A stretch of DNA of 64,000 bases from Trichostrongylus colubriformis (Eukaryota; Nematoda; Chromadorea; Rhabditida; Trichostrongylidae). This document shows, piece by piece, positions 10,701 through 20,905 of the stretch (positions within the stretch are counted from its first letter, which is position 1; each line of letters begins with the position of its first letter). The stretch is from NCBI GenBank assembly GCA_963978905.1, contig OZ022259.1, positions 31,969,994 through 32,033,993 of the forward strand, given 5' to 3'. The position numbers and the translations under genes are program-made. The notes beneath the pieces were generated by a model that was not told the DNA's origin, did no database searches, and saw only the letters and a list, made by a program, of their open reading frames with translations.

Positions 10701-13477
10701 AATGGCAGTCTTGAAGCCTGACCTCTAAATAGTGAAGTGTGTCCCCAACTCTAAAGCGATTCGAGTGATGGAAATGGCAGCCGCAGCTGCCGATGGCCGT
10801 AGTCACCATTCATTTTCGGTGGCACCCTTGTGGGGCACCTTACCCATGGACAAACGTGTTTAGATCTACTGTAGATGTATGTATAACATTTGCATAGAAT
10901 TACATAACGACTAATGCTGGGTAATCTTCTGGGAGGTTTTGCTTTTCGTAAACAACACCTCATAAGGCTTCAATAATCCTTGGGGGCCTATTATAAGCCA
11001 TCCGACTAGCGGCGAACATCATATATAGAAATATATGATGTTCCTTTAATACCCTCTTTACCCTAGAATATAGAAATTCAGATTTCATCATTCGGAATGG
11101 AACAATGCGTGGCCCTCAGAGCGTGAGGAAGAATTTCACCTTGCACATACAATAAATAGGTAAAGATAAAGCAGCCGAGTGGAAACAGTTGACTGCCCAA
11201 CTTGAGGACATGGTTCAACATCGGCTTCAAGACATATATTCCAGAAAGCAGTAATATCCGTCCAGTATGAATCCCAATAAGATGTAAAAGACACGGACAA
11301 TTCAACTTGATAGGCAGCAAAACCCCTTACGTATGCTTGCAGTGCTTTAGGTAGCCGGCGCTTCGCGAAACCTTCACCGCTAGTTCTCCAACTTGAAAGC
11401 ATGTATTGAACTTGATGCCTTGTATTATATAACCTACAAGTTTGCGTTCGGTGATTGAATTACAGACAAGTTGAGTTAATCCGCACAACTTCTCAGAAAC
11501 CCTACATTGCAGACACCTTGAGAGACAAGGAAGGATCCATGAGGCCTCTGATCAAAAGGTTTTTGCGGCCAGGTATAGCTGTCCGTCAAAAGCAGTAGTT
11601 CAGGTAATGTGAATGATAAGAACCACTGAAGTGAATCATACATATGATAGGTACGGGTCTGGAAGATCATACTTGGCGTAATTACCGGTGAAAATAAGCA
11701 CTCCTGCTTTGTAATCGCGGTTCTTTCATGTTTCGGGGTCTTTCGTTAACGTGGCCCACCTTTTGAAAATCATCAGATCGGCGCATCCGCGACTTCGATC
11801 ATTTGCCGTAACGCAAAAAGAATGACATGGTAGCATCGCCATGCGCCGATACGCCAATGATTCCAAAACGCTCGGTATGAACGCGACCCCAATAGAACCC
11901 GATTTTTGAAGTGTCCATATGTGGCCAAACTTGCGCTGAAAAGCTTACCCCCTAGTCCTCAGCACAGCCTCGTTTGGCAGTGCTTCGTGCTTACTATCGA
12001 TTGCTGAGTTCTAGATAAGGCAGGCAGGGCAATGTTCGCGGCTGGTTGGTTCAGTGCTCTCGCCTTCTGCCCAGCGTACGGCTATGGGGCAGAATGCGCT
12101 AAAACACGTCCTCCGTAGTGGAGCGTCTCACTTTTTGGATTTTTGACCGTTTCAGGCGTTCTTTCTACATTGTTGTACTACAGAGCACCTCGACTTTCCT
12201 ATTTTGAATTCACATTTAGCCAAAACTATCTCTAATGGGAACATCAATACACTGCAATCAAATCGGTTCTAAAATTACAACCGGCAGAAGTAGTACTGCG
12301 TAATTATGAATGCAATCTGATGCATATACACTCTGTTATACTAGTCCATTACACTTTGGTAGAATTCAACGGAGAAGAGCAATTCAGGTTCTGGTAACAA
12401 TCCGATCCCTTCGACCAAGTTTGACCCTGTTTCGTGAAACTTTTGAAAAAACGATCTCAACACTATCACTCCCTCTGAATACTACCGAGGGAGTATTTAT
12501 AAAGATGTTCTTATACTATTTTTTGTTTGGGAACCACCATCAAACAGTAGAATTTTAGGATTCATTCTTGAGTTGATTGTTCTGAATCGGACAGACTTGC
12601 TGAGGAGGAGTATCACTTCCTCAGTTTCTTTATTTGGACATTCCACGTTCCACTACTTCAAAATAATTTTGACCCCGTTACCATTAGGCATCGTTCAACG
12701 TGCTGAAATTAGAGGGAGCGTGGAACTAGCGAAAAAGGTACGCATCGAATGGACGAATTGTGGAAATGCGGAAACCGCTAAAAAGAGTTGGATACGTATC
12801 GATTACTTGGCTCAACCCACTCGACAAGATTAGTGAATGAAGAATTGAAAAAAATTTGTAATTGTTGCTTTATCCTTCTCGTGAAATGCAATATGGGAGA
12901 ATTAGGCTGGGTTAGCACCCAACGGAATGAGGTTTTTGGATTTTTAGCGTCAAGAAAAAGATAATTATCAATCGAGAAAATGAGCGCATCCGCAAATCCG
13001 CGAGTCTAAATTCCGGCGAGTGGGCGTGTCCACGATTTTGGACATTTGTCACAATGCACGTGGACTGACGAGGAGGTGGTATGACGTGGCATCGCCAGAA
13101 ATCTCAAATCGCGGATAAGCCGATACGCCGAAAATCCGATTTTGTTGGGCATGAACGCAACCTCACTGATATCCGCAAAAATCGGCAAAAAAATTAATGC
13201 GTATCAATTGAGAGGATCATGGAATAACAAAATCGAGACGTATGTAATACTTTTCCAAGTCCGCTAATTCCACAAATTCCACGATATCTCGAATTACACA
13301 GTACTTTCGATCAATATGTATCAGAAGCTTTTCCACCGATTCCCCTGATTGCACCACTATAGACCTTTCTACGGCATCTGAAGTTTGCACTCACCGTTCG
13401 TCATTTCCTATTAGATCCGTCACATAGTAATCTTCTATCATGTAAGCCTCTATCAGTGATTCTCCTTCGCCCTCCAT
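1767..13477 (-). CDS. Spliced gene of unknown function (partial)
   Basis: Minus-strand exons that link in phase: 13477-13395 (MEGEGESLIEAY..., phase 2), 7879-7762 (IAIEQEVVIGVGEDHRY..., phase 0), 5374-5297 (MAESYDGLDVLVDHVEVV..., phase 0), 5245-5169 (phase 2), 5098-5027 (GDRTWKFQKTTVVATCGE, phase 2) and 1880-1767 (QFFYHPDPFSPAPPFKG, phase 2). The start ATG lies 2 nt after a TGATTTTTCAG acceptor, as expected for spliced-leader addition. All borders are GT-AG. The first third is strongly acidic; no known domain was recognised. An exon at 10504-10281 that encodes a membrane span fits the first junction but ends in phase 1, so either another exon is missing or it is alternative. The 3' end was not found. 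The 5-kb introns hold repeats and a mariner. Exon reality is fairly convincing for the first five; the last is weaker. Confidence 0.5.
2917..3763 (+). mobile_element. Degenerate, deleted mariner transposon
   Basis: Terminal inverted repeats match well (GGTTGTCCCAAAAGTTTTG at the left; the complement of GGTTGTCCCAAAAGTCTTG at the right) and TA flanks both ends (2915-2916 and 3764-3765). Inside, broken frames read mariner transposase pieces: a helix-turn-helix region (SYETVRRWFISFSNGEIDME, about 3190-3260), then SPDIAPSDYH near 3480-3515 and a C-terminal part near 3560-3690. At about 850 bp it is shorter than the usual 1.3 kb and carries stops and frameshifts, so it is dead. It sits inside another repeat (see 3764-3870). 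Confidence 0.8.
3764..3870 (+). repeat. Repeat interrupted by the mariner; paralogue at 4,835-4,990
   Basis: The flanks of the mariner (about 2880-2916 and 3766-3820) together match one uninterrupted stretch at 4835-4905: ACTGT(A/G)ACAGTCC on the left, then TGTTTTAGTCT and TTCGTCGTTTCTAT on the right. The paralogue therefore shows the empty site. Beyond it (4929-4940) is CAGTGGTGACCCT, which resembles the start of the internal region of some LTR retrotransposons, so this may be an LTR end. No gag or pol frame was found. Confidence 0.45.
4040..4300. repeat. GGGCGGAGC-type dispersed repeat, copy 1
   Basis: Shares long stretches with 7195-7600: GTGGGCGGAGCGCACC-like blocks, TAACTC(A/G)GTTCCAACGC and a GACA-rich end. 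It is non-coding in all frames. A further partial motif lies at 4370-4410. It falls in an intron of the minus-strand gene above. Confidence 0.6.
5470..5720. repeat. Dispersed repeat; second copy at 37,780-37,990
   Basis: Both copies share TGCAGA(T/C)G(G/A)CGAGTGGC(G/T)ATGCCAGCC and a following AAGTGAAGCG block. The two copies are in the same orientation and about 200 bp long. No terminal repeats or coding frame are visible. The short ORFs here are not supported as genes. Confidence 0.5.
6415..6830. repeat. GGGCGGAGC-type repeat, copy 2, with a simple-repeat head
   Basis: From 6535 the sequence matches the start of the copy at 7240 (ACATGAAAAACAACCT(G/A)TGGA and GTAGGGAATGGG). It is preceded by TATATATAAAACGCTCCG and a (GTCC)n-type run at 6470-6503. 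Heads of this kind occur on some nematode Helitrons, but no Helitron terminus (TC start, CTRR end with hairpin) could be shown. Confidence 0.45.
7195..7600. repeat. GGGCGGAGC-type repeat, copy 3
   Basis: This is the most complete copy and links the motifs seen separately in copies 1 and 2: ACATGAAAAACAACCT near 7245, GGGCGGAGCGTGCACTG near 7345 and GGGCGGAGCGCACCCTG near 7478, then TAACTCGGTTCCAACGC. The internal motif occurs twice, so the family may contain a tandem sub-repeat. Confidence 0.6.
7601..7761. other. Intronic AT-rich stretch, nothing identified
   Basis: Lies between repeat copy 3 and the 3' border of the exon at 7762-7879. No gene or repeat was recognised. Confidence 0.4.
7880..10280. 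other. Long intron-like stretch without recognisable gene
   Basis: Short frames only. A minus-strand frame near 8735-8770 (GDSEDEGNPRK) after a CCTTCAG acceptor is a possible mini-exon, but support is weak. An A-run at 9590-9600 and scattered AT-rich DNA are otherwise unremarkable. Confidence 0.35.
10281..10504 (-). CDS. Candidate exon with transmembrane segment and Cys motif
   Basis: After a TTCCATCATAG acceptor this frame reads a hydrophobic span (LLTILIGSFLVFIVCVLCIG) followed by a Cys-rich stretch (CCRDS...ECSCECSRNGK) and ends before a GTACTTTC donor. It begins with one base, matching the two-base end of the exon at 13395-13477, so it could make that gene product a single-pass membrane protein. 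An alternative reading uses the upstream ATG at about 10530. It ends in phase 1 and cannot join the 7879-7762 exon without an unseen exon, so its membership is unsettled. Confidence 0.38.
11770..11905. repeat. CGCCGATACGCC repeat; copies at 12,980-13,180 and 23,340-23,405
   Basis: The three stretches share GCGCATCCGC, the block CCGATACGCC(G/A)A and an end reading G(T/G)ATGAACGC. The 12.98 kb copy is the longest. The ATGAACGC end is also the end of the palindromic MITEs listed below, so this may be a distant member of the same class. Confidence 0.5.
12715..12830. repeat. Short dispersed repeat (GGAAATGCGGAA type)
   Basis: GAATTGTGGAAATGCGGAAACC and the following GGATACGTATCGAT resemble 15058-15115 (GGAATTGTTGGAAACGCGG, GATACGCGTCGA) and, less well, 395-525. 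Non-coding. Confidence 0.35.
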
Positions 13478-13479
13478 AA

Positions 13480-13490
13480 CTGAAAAATCA
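13480..13490 (-). promoter_or_regulatory. Probable spliced-leader acceptor
   Basis: On the minus strand the sequence TTGATTTTTCAG lies two bases before the predicted ATG. Nematode trans-splice sites use the same TTTCAG consensus and often sit only a few bases 5' of the start codon. An internal cis-spliced exon is the alternative. Confidence 0.4.
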
Positions 13491-13681
13491 AAAACTGACA
13501 TGCGAGTTATCGATTCAAAAATTGATCGCATCACAAATTCGGTGCTGTTTTTTGATAATGACAAAATTACTTTGTATGGGTTGAGGCGTACTTCAAAGGT
13601 TACAGCAGCACAGCAAAAAGTAAGATGAACAGCTGTGAACCATTTCAACTGCCCCGTAATGAGAAAAAAATCCACACAAAG

Positions 13682-14095
13682 AATTTGTGGTCCTAAGGTA
13701 GTTGGGGGGGGGGGGGGCACTGCAGTAGTGTCTCTGCGTCTCTAACGCACGGCTAGAGCGCAGAGAAGCCATAGCGCTAGCCGAATCGGATTCGAATTTT
13801 GCTTAGAAACGATTCTGTAAAGCAAATTCGTGTGTTTTTTCATCCTATGTTAGCCTAAGCCTTGGGGAAGGAGATTCTCTTCCCCTAGGCTTAGGCGAAT
13901 ACGCGTAAGTGGTTGTTTAGTCTAGTTGTAGCTAATTTTTCGTAATATACTAATGGAAGAATTATTCAATCGTTTTCTCAGTTAGTTAGCTGTATTTAGG
14001 CATAAAATAAACTTGAGAGTGCCTATGAGCAGAAATTGGGCGCGACTCTTGCCTTTGTCGAGTGCCCCCCCCCCAACTACCTTAGCACCGAATTT
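13682..14095. repeat. Inverted repeat with G/C-run tips
   Basis: The arm at 13682-13721 (CCTAAGGTAGTTGG, a run of about 14 G, then CACT) recurs inverted at 14061-14095 (AGTG, a run of 11 C, then AACTACCTTAG). About 340 bp separate them, within which 13853-13896 forms an 18-bp hairpin. The arrangement abuts the palindromic mariner at 14103 and may be part of one larger rearranged element. Confidence 0.55.
13853..13896. repeat. 18-bp hairpin
   Basis: GCCTAAGCCTTGGGGAAG at 13853-13870 pairs with CTTCCCCTAGGCTTAGGC at 13879-13896 across an 8-base loop, with one mismatch. It is not followed by a T-run and lies between inverted repeats, so it is read as part of transposon-like DNA and not as a terminator. 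Confidence 0.6.
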
Positions 14096-14102
14096 GTTAA
14101 TA

Positions 14103-14764
14103 TTAGGTAGTCTAAAAAGTCTTTTCGCTTTTTTAAATACCGCTTTTTCCCGAAAAACTGCTTTCCGGCAATCTCGTCTGTACATACACATGTAGTACAA
14201 ATCCACACGATCTATAAGTATTATTGTCTTCCATCTCCCGGATAACCTTTTTCGGCAAAATAAACATATCAAAGGTCAACCTCATTTTCAATACAAAAAT
14301 TTTTCTTTGAATGGCGTTAGACAGTGAAAGGAAAAGGTGATAATCCGATGGAGCAAGATCAGGGCTACAAGGTGGATGGGGCAGCAATTTTTATGCAAGC
14401 CCGGGAATTTTTTGGCGACTCACTCTTCAATAGTGACAAGACTTGCCAAAAAATTGCCTCGCCGAAAAATTCTCGAGCTTGGATAAAAATTGCTGCCCCA
14501 TCCACCTTATAGCCCTGGTCTTGCTCTATCGGATTATCACCTTTTCTTTCCCTGTCTAACGCCATTCAAAGAAAAAATTTTGTATTGAAAATGTGGTTGA
14601 CTTTTGATGTTTATTTTGCCGAAAAAGGTTATCCGGAAGATGAAATACAATAATACCTATAGATGCGAGTGAACTCGTACTACATGTGTATGTACAGATT
14701 GCTGGAAAGCAGTTTGGAGGGAAAAGCGGTATTTAAATATACGAAGACTTTTTAGACTACCCAA
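14103..14764. mobile_element. Palindromic mariner-derived element
   Basis: The 662-bp element is a near-palindrome centred at about 14434, with ends TTAGGTAGTCTAAAAAGT and the complement of TTGGGTAGTCTAAAAAGT, flanked by TA on both sides (14101-14102, 14765-14766). Each arm encodes the C-terminal mariner motif reading outwards: LPHPPCSPDLAPSDYHLF on the minus strand in the left arm and HPPYSPGLALSDYHLF on the plus strand in the right arm. Neither arm holds the N-terminal DNA-binding half, so it cannot make transposase and would have to be moved by a full copy elsewhere. It resembles a head-to-head fusion of two mariner 3' halves. Confidence 0.8.
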
Positions 14765-16231
14765 TAGATGACAGGCACTGCGCTTACTGCTTGGAACACG
14801 TTTCCAGCTTGCACGCATAATAAGTGTTAGAAACTGGTACGACATTATGCACAAAATGTCCGAATTGTTCCCTCCAGAAGAGTTCTAGAGTGCTGCAGGA
14901 TTACGTCTGCGCAACTTGCACAGGAAAAGGCGCTCTGTGCTCCCCAATACCATACATAGTTCATGCACCTGACTGCTCCGATCTACGCTCCACTCTATGC
15001 GACAGGATTTGCCGATCAGGTCGAGGTGGGTCAGTAAAAATGAGGCAGTCTCCATAGTGGTGGAATTGTTGGAAACGCGGAACTGTGAAAAAGGATTAGA
15101 TACGCGTCGACCAGAACAATTATGGAAATGCATTGGAGTTCTACGGAAATCTGGCGCTCTCTAATCCTCTTCACTGAAGGGAGACTAAAAATGTATATGT
15201 ATCCAATCCCTTTACCGCAGATTCCACGACACCAAAGTATCATGAAAACGCAATTCCACTGTTCCACCATAATAACCGCTATCTCATACACACACCACCT
15301 TTTAACTCACAGCACTGAGTTGCCTTTAAGAACCTTTCAATAAGCTTAACTATCCATCGCTTCGGTATGAATTGATATACACAAGATAACCGTTAACAAT
15401 CCATAAAATAATCCTTCATTGCTAAATCAATCAAAAAAAAAAACAAGGAAAAATAGTCATGAGTATCGCTGTGGCAAAACTACCAGTGGAAAAGCAGAAG
15501 GAAACCAAATCAGACAAATCATCTACTCTACCATTTGTGACACCCTAGTGACGATTGCAAAGCCCCGTGTCGCAAATGTGGTTTCGACGATAAGTGCAGC
15601 ATCAACCGTGTGTAACAAGAACGATGTGAACGAGAAAATCAAATAGTTGAAAGTATAAACATAAAAAATTAACATTGTTAGAATGTTCGAGGAAGTTGGA
15701 GAACAACTGACCCTATACAAGATACATGAACATGGCAATGTACAAAAAACCGACTGGGGACTGAACGTCGAACCATCCCTGACCACTAAGTAATCAAATA
15801 TGCAAGTACACTGCTGACTAAAGGAAAGAGGAATATGATGTCCTTTAGAATGACTTCAGTCTCAGCAAAATCTTATCCTCCACGTAAGAGCAATTTAATC
15901 CACTGCACACGCCTAGTAACACGTGTTCTGCAGCAGGTAATGACTTAGTTATGACTTTACCTATTCGCAAAGTTGCGCCAACTTTTTCTAGCTTAAATAG
16001 CTTTTACATGATGGATAAAACGACACCGAGATCAAGGTCACAGGATTCAATTCAGGCTATTAGTTAAAATGATTTACAGACTGCTGCCTGCTCACGGTTG
16101 AAAAGACCATATACCTGAAGTAGAGCTACCGTCATACAACATCTTCGGCAGTTACTGCTGCTCCGTTGCGACTAACAAGATGCTGGATACAAATTAGATA
16201 CAATAATAAACGCACCTTACAAGCTTCCAAT
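14765..16231. other. Intergenic, no supported gene
   Basis: Holds a short repeat copy near 15058-15115 and otherwise only short shadow frames. It separates the 3' end of the MYND gene (stop at 16232) from the start of the minus-strand gene at 13477, a gap too long for a typical nematode operon. Confidence 0.4.
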
Positions 16232-17979
16232 TCATTGCTGCCCTCCTTGCCCAGAATTAGTTGTTCCTTGCCCTTGTTGCTGACCCTTCTTACGCCTGCA
16301 GAACTTCTTGTGAGTGGCCCAGTGTCCCTGCTGGCATTCAACGCTACAGTATGCTGTATTCCAACAGCAATGATAAATCGCCTGAAGTAAAAAAAAATCA
16401 CCTAATCATTTAGGCGATATAAGCTTAAAGGCAGCATAAGGGAAAGTTCGGACCAAGTGTTAAAGAAGTACGAATATGAAATACGAGGTGCTCAATGATA
16501 CGATGGTAAAAAAACGGAAGGAATTGGCCAAAGACCCGAGAAGTAGGACCCGCTTCCCACCGTTGATTCCCGACCCGGACGACCCTTCCGTCAAGAAGCG
16601 ATTAGTCCGAACGAGATTTCCATTTATATGTTGCCAATATACAAAAGGGAATGTTTGTAAATACGACAGCATCTATTTTCTGGAGTGAGCTTCAACCTAG
16701 AACTGCGGAAGCGCGCCTCATTACATTTTGATTTTGCCGCAGATCCCTGGCCGCTCTGATCGAGGCCAACCAGGCGTCACGTCGTCAGGGGCGGGGTCCG
16801 TCATCCAGTGGCGTCAGGTGTTAACCGTTATGCCGTTTCTACAGCTCAGGGGCGCGCTTTTTCACCGGGATTGCACCACAGAGAGCCTTTTTAGACCCAT
16901 GGTATCCATGCAAGTGACTTCTTTAGAGATTTATAAATAACCGTTACCCCTAATGCTGTCTTTAATTCAAAACAATTGGGTTTACATTTATACTCTGCGA
17001 CGTGAACTACCCTCCTGCATTAATTTCTGAATCAGTGGTGTAAGGCCGACGTCAGGCTGAGCGATTTTGTGGTGTGAGACCCCGTTCATACTTTGCGCCG
17101 GCAGGCCGGGGCTGCGTCCGCAGGCAGCGAGGCAGAGTGGTACAGGAGCAGATGCAGAGACACACAGCTACGCCCTACCGCCGGCCCGCAAAGTATGAAC
17201 GCGGCCTAACACTTTCGCACGTAATTCTGCAGCGCTAAGATTATGTAATACTATGTGCTCGTGCGGAGTCGTGTTACCGCAGAATCGCAGAGTCGCAAAA
17301 TCACACACGCAAGAAACGAAGTTCGACGTCAGTCGACAGCTGATATCAGCGCTTTTGCTATTACGCGCAGTCGCAATTTCGTTTTCTTCGGATTCTGCGA
17401 CTTCACTCTCTACAGTCTTAGGTTTTCAAAATAGCAAGTGGCGAAGTCTAACGCTAGTCTTATTTTAACAATCTGCGTGCGACCCATTCATACGAGTGCG
17501 CCTTATTGTTAGAGGAGGTATATGACCGTACCTCGCTTTCGCACTGCCAACACCATTGCTTCTTCTTTGCTGCTGTCAATTCTCGTTTGTGTTTTTCAAC
17601 CAATTTCGCTACTTCTAGCTTCAATGATTCTCTGTACTTGTCTTCAAGCTCCGCTCTAAAAGCATAGAAGTCAAAACGATTACGGCTCAGGAAAAAGGCC
17701 TGCCCACCTTGTTGTGTCCAACTCATCTTTGAACTGAGTCAGTAGTTCTGTTCGAATCTTTTGCTGATCCGATAGAAATTCTTGATGTAGCTTAAACCGA
17801 GGCATCATAGTTATTATCGTACAGAGTTCAAGTGACACTTAAAATCGGTGTATTAAACGAACCTTTTCAGTCATTTCCACTAACAACTTTTCGCGCGATT
17901 GTTGATAATCGGTTAACCAATGCCTTTGAAGGTCCATAATCATTCTTTTCATACGCTCATCCAGAACCCAATTGTCCAC
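16232..17979 (-). CDS. MYND-finger protein, ZMYND11/BS69 (BRA) type, 3' exons
   Basis: Four in-phase minus-strand exons: 17979-17863 (39 codons), 17790-17708, 17655-17532 and 16381-16232 with the stop. The first three encode a charged coiled coil ending [15 protein letters not shown]; the last continues [19 protein letters not shown] and ends [13 protein letters not shown] plus a Gln/Gly tail. Together they form a complete MYND zinc finger with the KKKQWC and CCWNTxYC signatures of ZMYND11/BS69 and ZMYND8. In ZMYND11 a coiled coil directly precedes a C-terminal MYND finger, as here; that finger binds PxLxP motifs in corepressors and viral proteins. C. elegans BRA-1/BRA-2 are short BS69-type homologues in BMP signalling. 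Upstream exons are uncertain (18811-18885, perhaps 21336-21601); no PHD, bromo or PWWP domain was seen. All borders are GT-AG. Confidence 0.85.
17078..17209. mobile_element. Palindromic PIF/Harbinger-like MITE, copy 1
   Basis: The left arm reads CGTTCATACTTTGCGCCGGC and the right arm its complement, ending GAACGCGGCC followed by TAA. The left tip is diverged; an alternative tip with GGCC preceded by TAA lies at 17041. The members of this family in the window share GGCCGCG(T/G)TCATAC ends and mostly TAA or TTA flanks, the 3-bp target typical of PIF/Harbinger. Confidence 0.6.
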
Positions 17980-18067
17980 CTAAAATTAGTCTGCTTTTGA
18001 TTTAGCAGATCCTGCGATCTCTTGTTCATGAAATCTCACAAACCCCTCTATCTCTAGTGCTTTTATA

Positions 18068-18582
18068 CAGTAGCGCTCAAAAGTCTTCGGCCAAACACTT
18101 TTCTGTCATAACTTTTTTCTACTTGACCAAATTTGACAAAATTTTAATATGTGGTGCCTGAACCTATTGCCAGCATTTCCTTCTACTTGAGTGCCGCTTG
18201 ACTCTTTTCATGGTTTTTACAGAATTTACTACAGAACCACCGAAAAAAAGGAAAAGGCTTGGTCAAGAAAAACGTCTTTTTTTTACACAAAAACAACACG
18301 AGCAAGCCTCAGAGAACATCAATATTTTCATTCTGTAGAAAGACCACGACTTTTGATGACAGCGGACAGCTGAAGGCATAGGGATGGCATTCCAAAAACA
18401 AAAAAATTGCATTTTACCACGTAACTTACACCGCTGAGCTCCAAAATAGTATTTAGTATGCAGTGTCTCCAAGCACAACGTACTAAAATTTCTCTTATTG
18501 TTAGATCGGTCCAGTCGCAAAAAAGTTACAAGTGAAAACCAAAGTGACAAACCATTTGGCCGAAGACTTTTGAGCGCTGCTG
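18068..18582. mobile_element. Tc1/mariner-type MITE, copy 1
   Basis: Begins CAGTAGCGCTCAAAAGTC and ends with the complement CTTTTGAGCGCTGCTG, flanked by TA at 18066-18067 and 18583-18584. The inverted ends continue through TTCGGCCAAA. The 515-bp interior has no transposase frame. A second copy in opposite orientation lies at 51419-51910. This copy sits in an intron just upstream of the MYND-gene exon at 17979. Confidence 0.8.
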
Positions 18583-18589
18583 TAGTTGG

Positions 18590-20740
18590 GGGAGAGAGAA
18601 GAGGAGGGGAGTGCGTGAACTCAACTGAGTTCCACCACCAGTGTTTTGCACAAATGTGTTCTCTGTTTTACCTAGTCCTCAGAAGGGGGAGCTTCTCTCC
18701 ACCTTCAGTGATTCTCAGGCAAGAGCATACGCTTGAGTATGCAGACTGGTGGACGTAGGATGGTATTAGGTGAGAGACGGTAGCGCGGATATGAGTGCCC
18801 CCTACCCTACCATTACATTGGCATTTGTACTCTGCGTGAGTTTGTTAGGGATTGCTTTCTCATCAAGATCTACGTAATTTTCAGACTGCATAACTGGTAT
18901 CTGCAGTAGTGCGTTGCGTTTGCGCCATCGACCCCATGATTCGGCTGGTTTATGAATATGCACCTCGCAAAGCAACTCTCGACGAGATTATTCTGTCGCA
19001 TTCCTCACATGCGTAACGGCTACTGCGTTGGAAGACACCTGCTGATCGCGGAAAATACATCATACAAGATCACAGTCGGAGTAAGCATCTTGCATTTTTT
19101 CTTAGCTGAAGGCAAGAAAAAGCAGGCTAGAAATAAGCTGAAGGTAGGCCAGCCGTCAAATAAATAGATCGGTGCAATTAAATAAATAATAAACAATCGT
19201 CCCACCTCATTGCAGTAACAGTCATTCCCAATGTGAGATTAATGATATCGAAAAATACGCCAGGTAATATACATACTAGGTTCCTAAGGATTCATATTGC
19301 GATCCCTTAATACAAGGAGCACTGACCAGTTTATTCGACGTCAAATGTGGTGTGTGTTAGTACGCCGCTTGAGACTACTGCGGTGACTTTCATGCTGAAG
19401 TTAGTTCACTGTAAGCTGTCGGCCAGATGCTATCGGCATCTTACTACGATATCACAGCTGTTCTTCAGGAAACTCCTAAAACTCTTGACAGGAGCTATAG
19501 ACCACGGATTTGGTCGCAATCATTGTGGCTCATCAGTTCGTTTAGCACATAACTACCTCACCAGGAAAGAGCCCCCAGCAACCGCATCGATAAAGCGATG
19601 ATTTTATAATGAAAAATAACTTAAATCGACAATTATGGTGTTACGAATGTTGATTGGGTCTTCCAGCGTGCTTCACAAAATTCACTTTAGCTCAATATCT
19701 TAGATACTTTCATACATTACGGCACTCGCGTTGACGACGACAATTGAGTACCGGCCGCCGCTGAGCGCTATTACTGAATGGGTTCTCGCTCTCGCTCAAG
19801 TGCTGCCACAAACGCCCACTTTCAAAGTCTCAATCTTATATGCCAGGCTTCGTTTTTGCGGTGCCGCGCATTCACACGCGGTCCCTCAGGTCGTGCAGCT
19901 ACGACTTCATAAGCGAAAATGCGACTCGAAAGCAGTAGAATCGTAAAATCGCGGGAAGTCTGCCTATCTGAGTGTGTAGCTCACTTGTGAAGAATAACGC
20001 TGTGTCTTCGTTTAAGACCGCATTTTTGTAATCTGTGATGAAAATGGTAACAATAGAGCGACTGAAGAAGACTAACTCTTGGTTGAGGCAACGAGCCACA
20101 ATTCAAGAACTGTAGCTTGGTGCCTCTAACCGCTGCGCTACCTTCGCTCTCTACTAGATTAAGCAAATTTTTGAGAAACTACTTATTAGCCTTGAAGCAG
20201 TCGAGAAGAAATGAGGATGAGAGCAAGTCTTCAGCCTATTTTCCAAATGAAAATGGCAATAACAACATAGTCGGTTCTCTGCTCCCAAACGTATGAGCAA
20301 TATTACTCTACAACGTCACAAGAAAACAATGCATCACGATACTTCTTGATTCTTGGTCAGGATTCCCCGATAGTAACTTAAAATCACCTCTGCGCAAGCA
20401 CTGAACTCGCTAACTACTTGATAAAGAGAACCTACTCTTCAGATGGATATGAAGTTAAGTTTAAAGAAACCTTGAAACTTCTTCCATAATAGTGAATGAT
20501 GGTTAGGATTTTGACCCTGCCGCTACGGTCATCTTTTCCTGTACTCTAACATCTCCGATACCATAAGCTTCAATGAGCATCTGATATGTATACTAGTAAT
20601 ATTTGAATTCGGTAACTTGATAAAATACATTGAAGGCATATTTAGTTGGCTGAGGCACGTATAAGCAGGTTAACGTACAATGCCAAGTAATTACTACAAT
20701 AGCAGAAAAATATAAATAACTTGAATCATTTGCTCATTAC
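18590..20740. other. Intronic or intergenic DNA with few features
   Basis: Apart from the candidate exons at 18811-18885 and about 19040-19110, only short shadow frames were seen. A stretch at 19850-19930 weakly resembles the palindromic MITEs (GCGGTGCCGCG, CACACGCGG). Confidence 0.35.
18811..18885 (-). CDS. Candidate upstream exon of the MYND gene
   Basis: A 25-codon frame (SENYVDLDEKAIPNKLTQST then NANVM) follows a TTATGCAG acceptor and ends before GTAGGG. It is phase 0 at both ends and so joins the exon at 17979 directly. The intron between them holds the Tc1-like MITE at 18068-18582. An acceptor 15 bases upstream would add IPVMQ. A further possible exon lies at about 19040-19110 (KKKCKMLTPTVILYD). 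Confidence 0.45.
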
Positions 20741-20905
20741 TGGATTATTCAAAAAACTCAAAAGACCCCTCAAAAGTCTCGGAAGTTTTGAGAATATTTT
20801 TGCATATTTCAGCGTTTAACGCCTTCTTCAGGCTTGGAACTGTGGAAGTTAGCTAAATTATATGATATACGTTGTATACCACTAGCTTACGGCCCCGTCT
20901 CATGG
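20741..20905 (+). repeat. Dispersed repeat; second copy at 31,256-31,412
   Basis: Both copies contain TTCAAAA(A/G)ACTCAAAAGACC, then CGT(T/A)TAACGCCTTCTTCAGGC and CTTACGGCCCCGTC in the same order and orientation. The 31 kb copy lies in an intron of the NUP50 gene. It is non-coding, and no terminal inverted repeat was found. Confidence 0.65.

Noticed and set aside
13853..13896. Rho-independent-type terminator or telomeric repeat (TTAGGC)
   Set aside because: There is no T-run, the genome is eukaryotic, and only partial TTAGGC units occur within a hairpin of transposon-like DNA.
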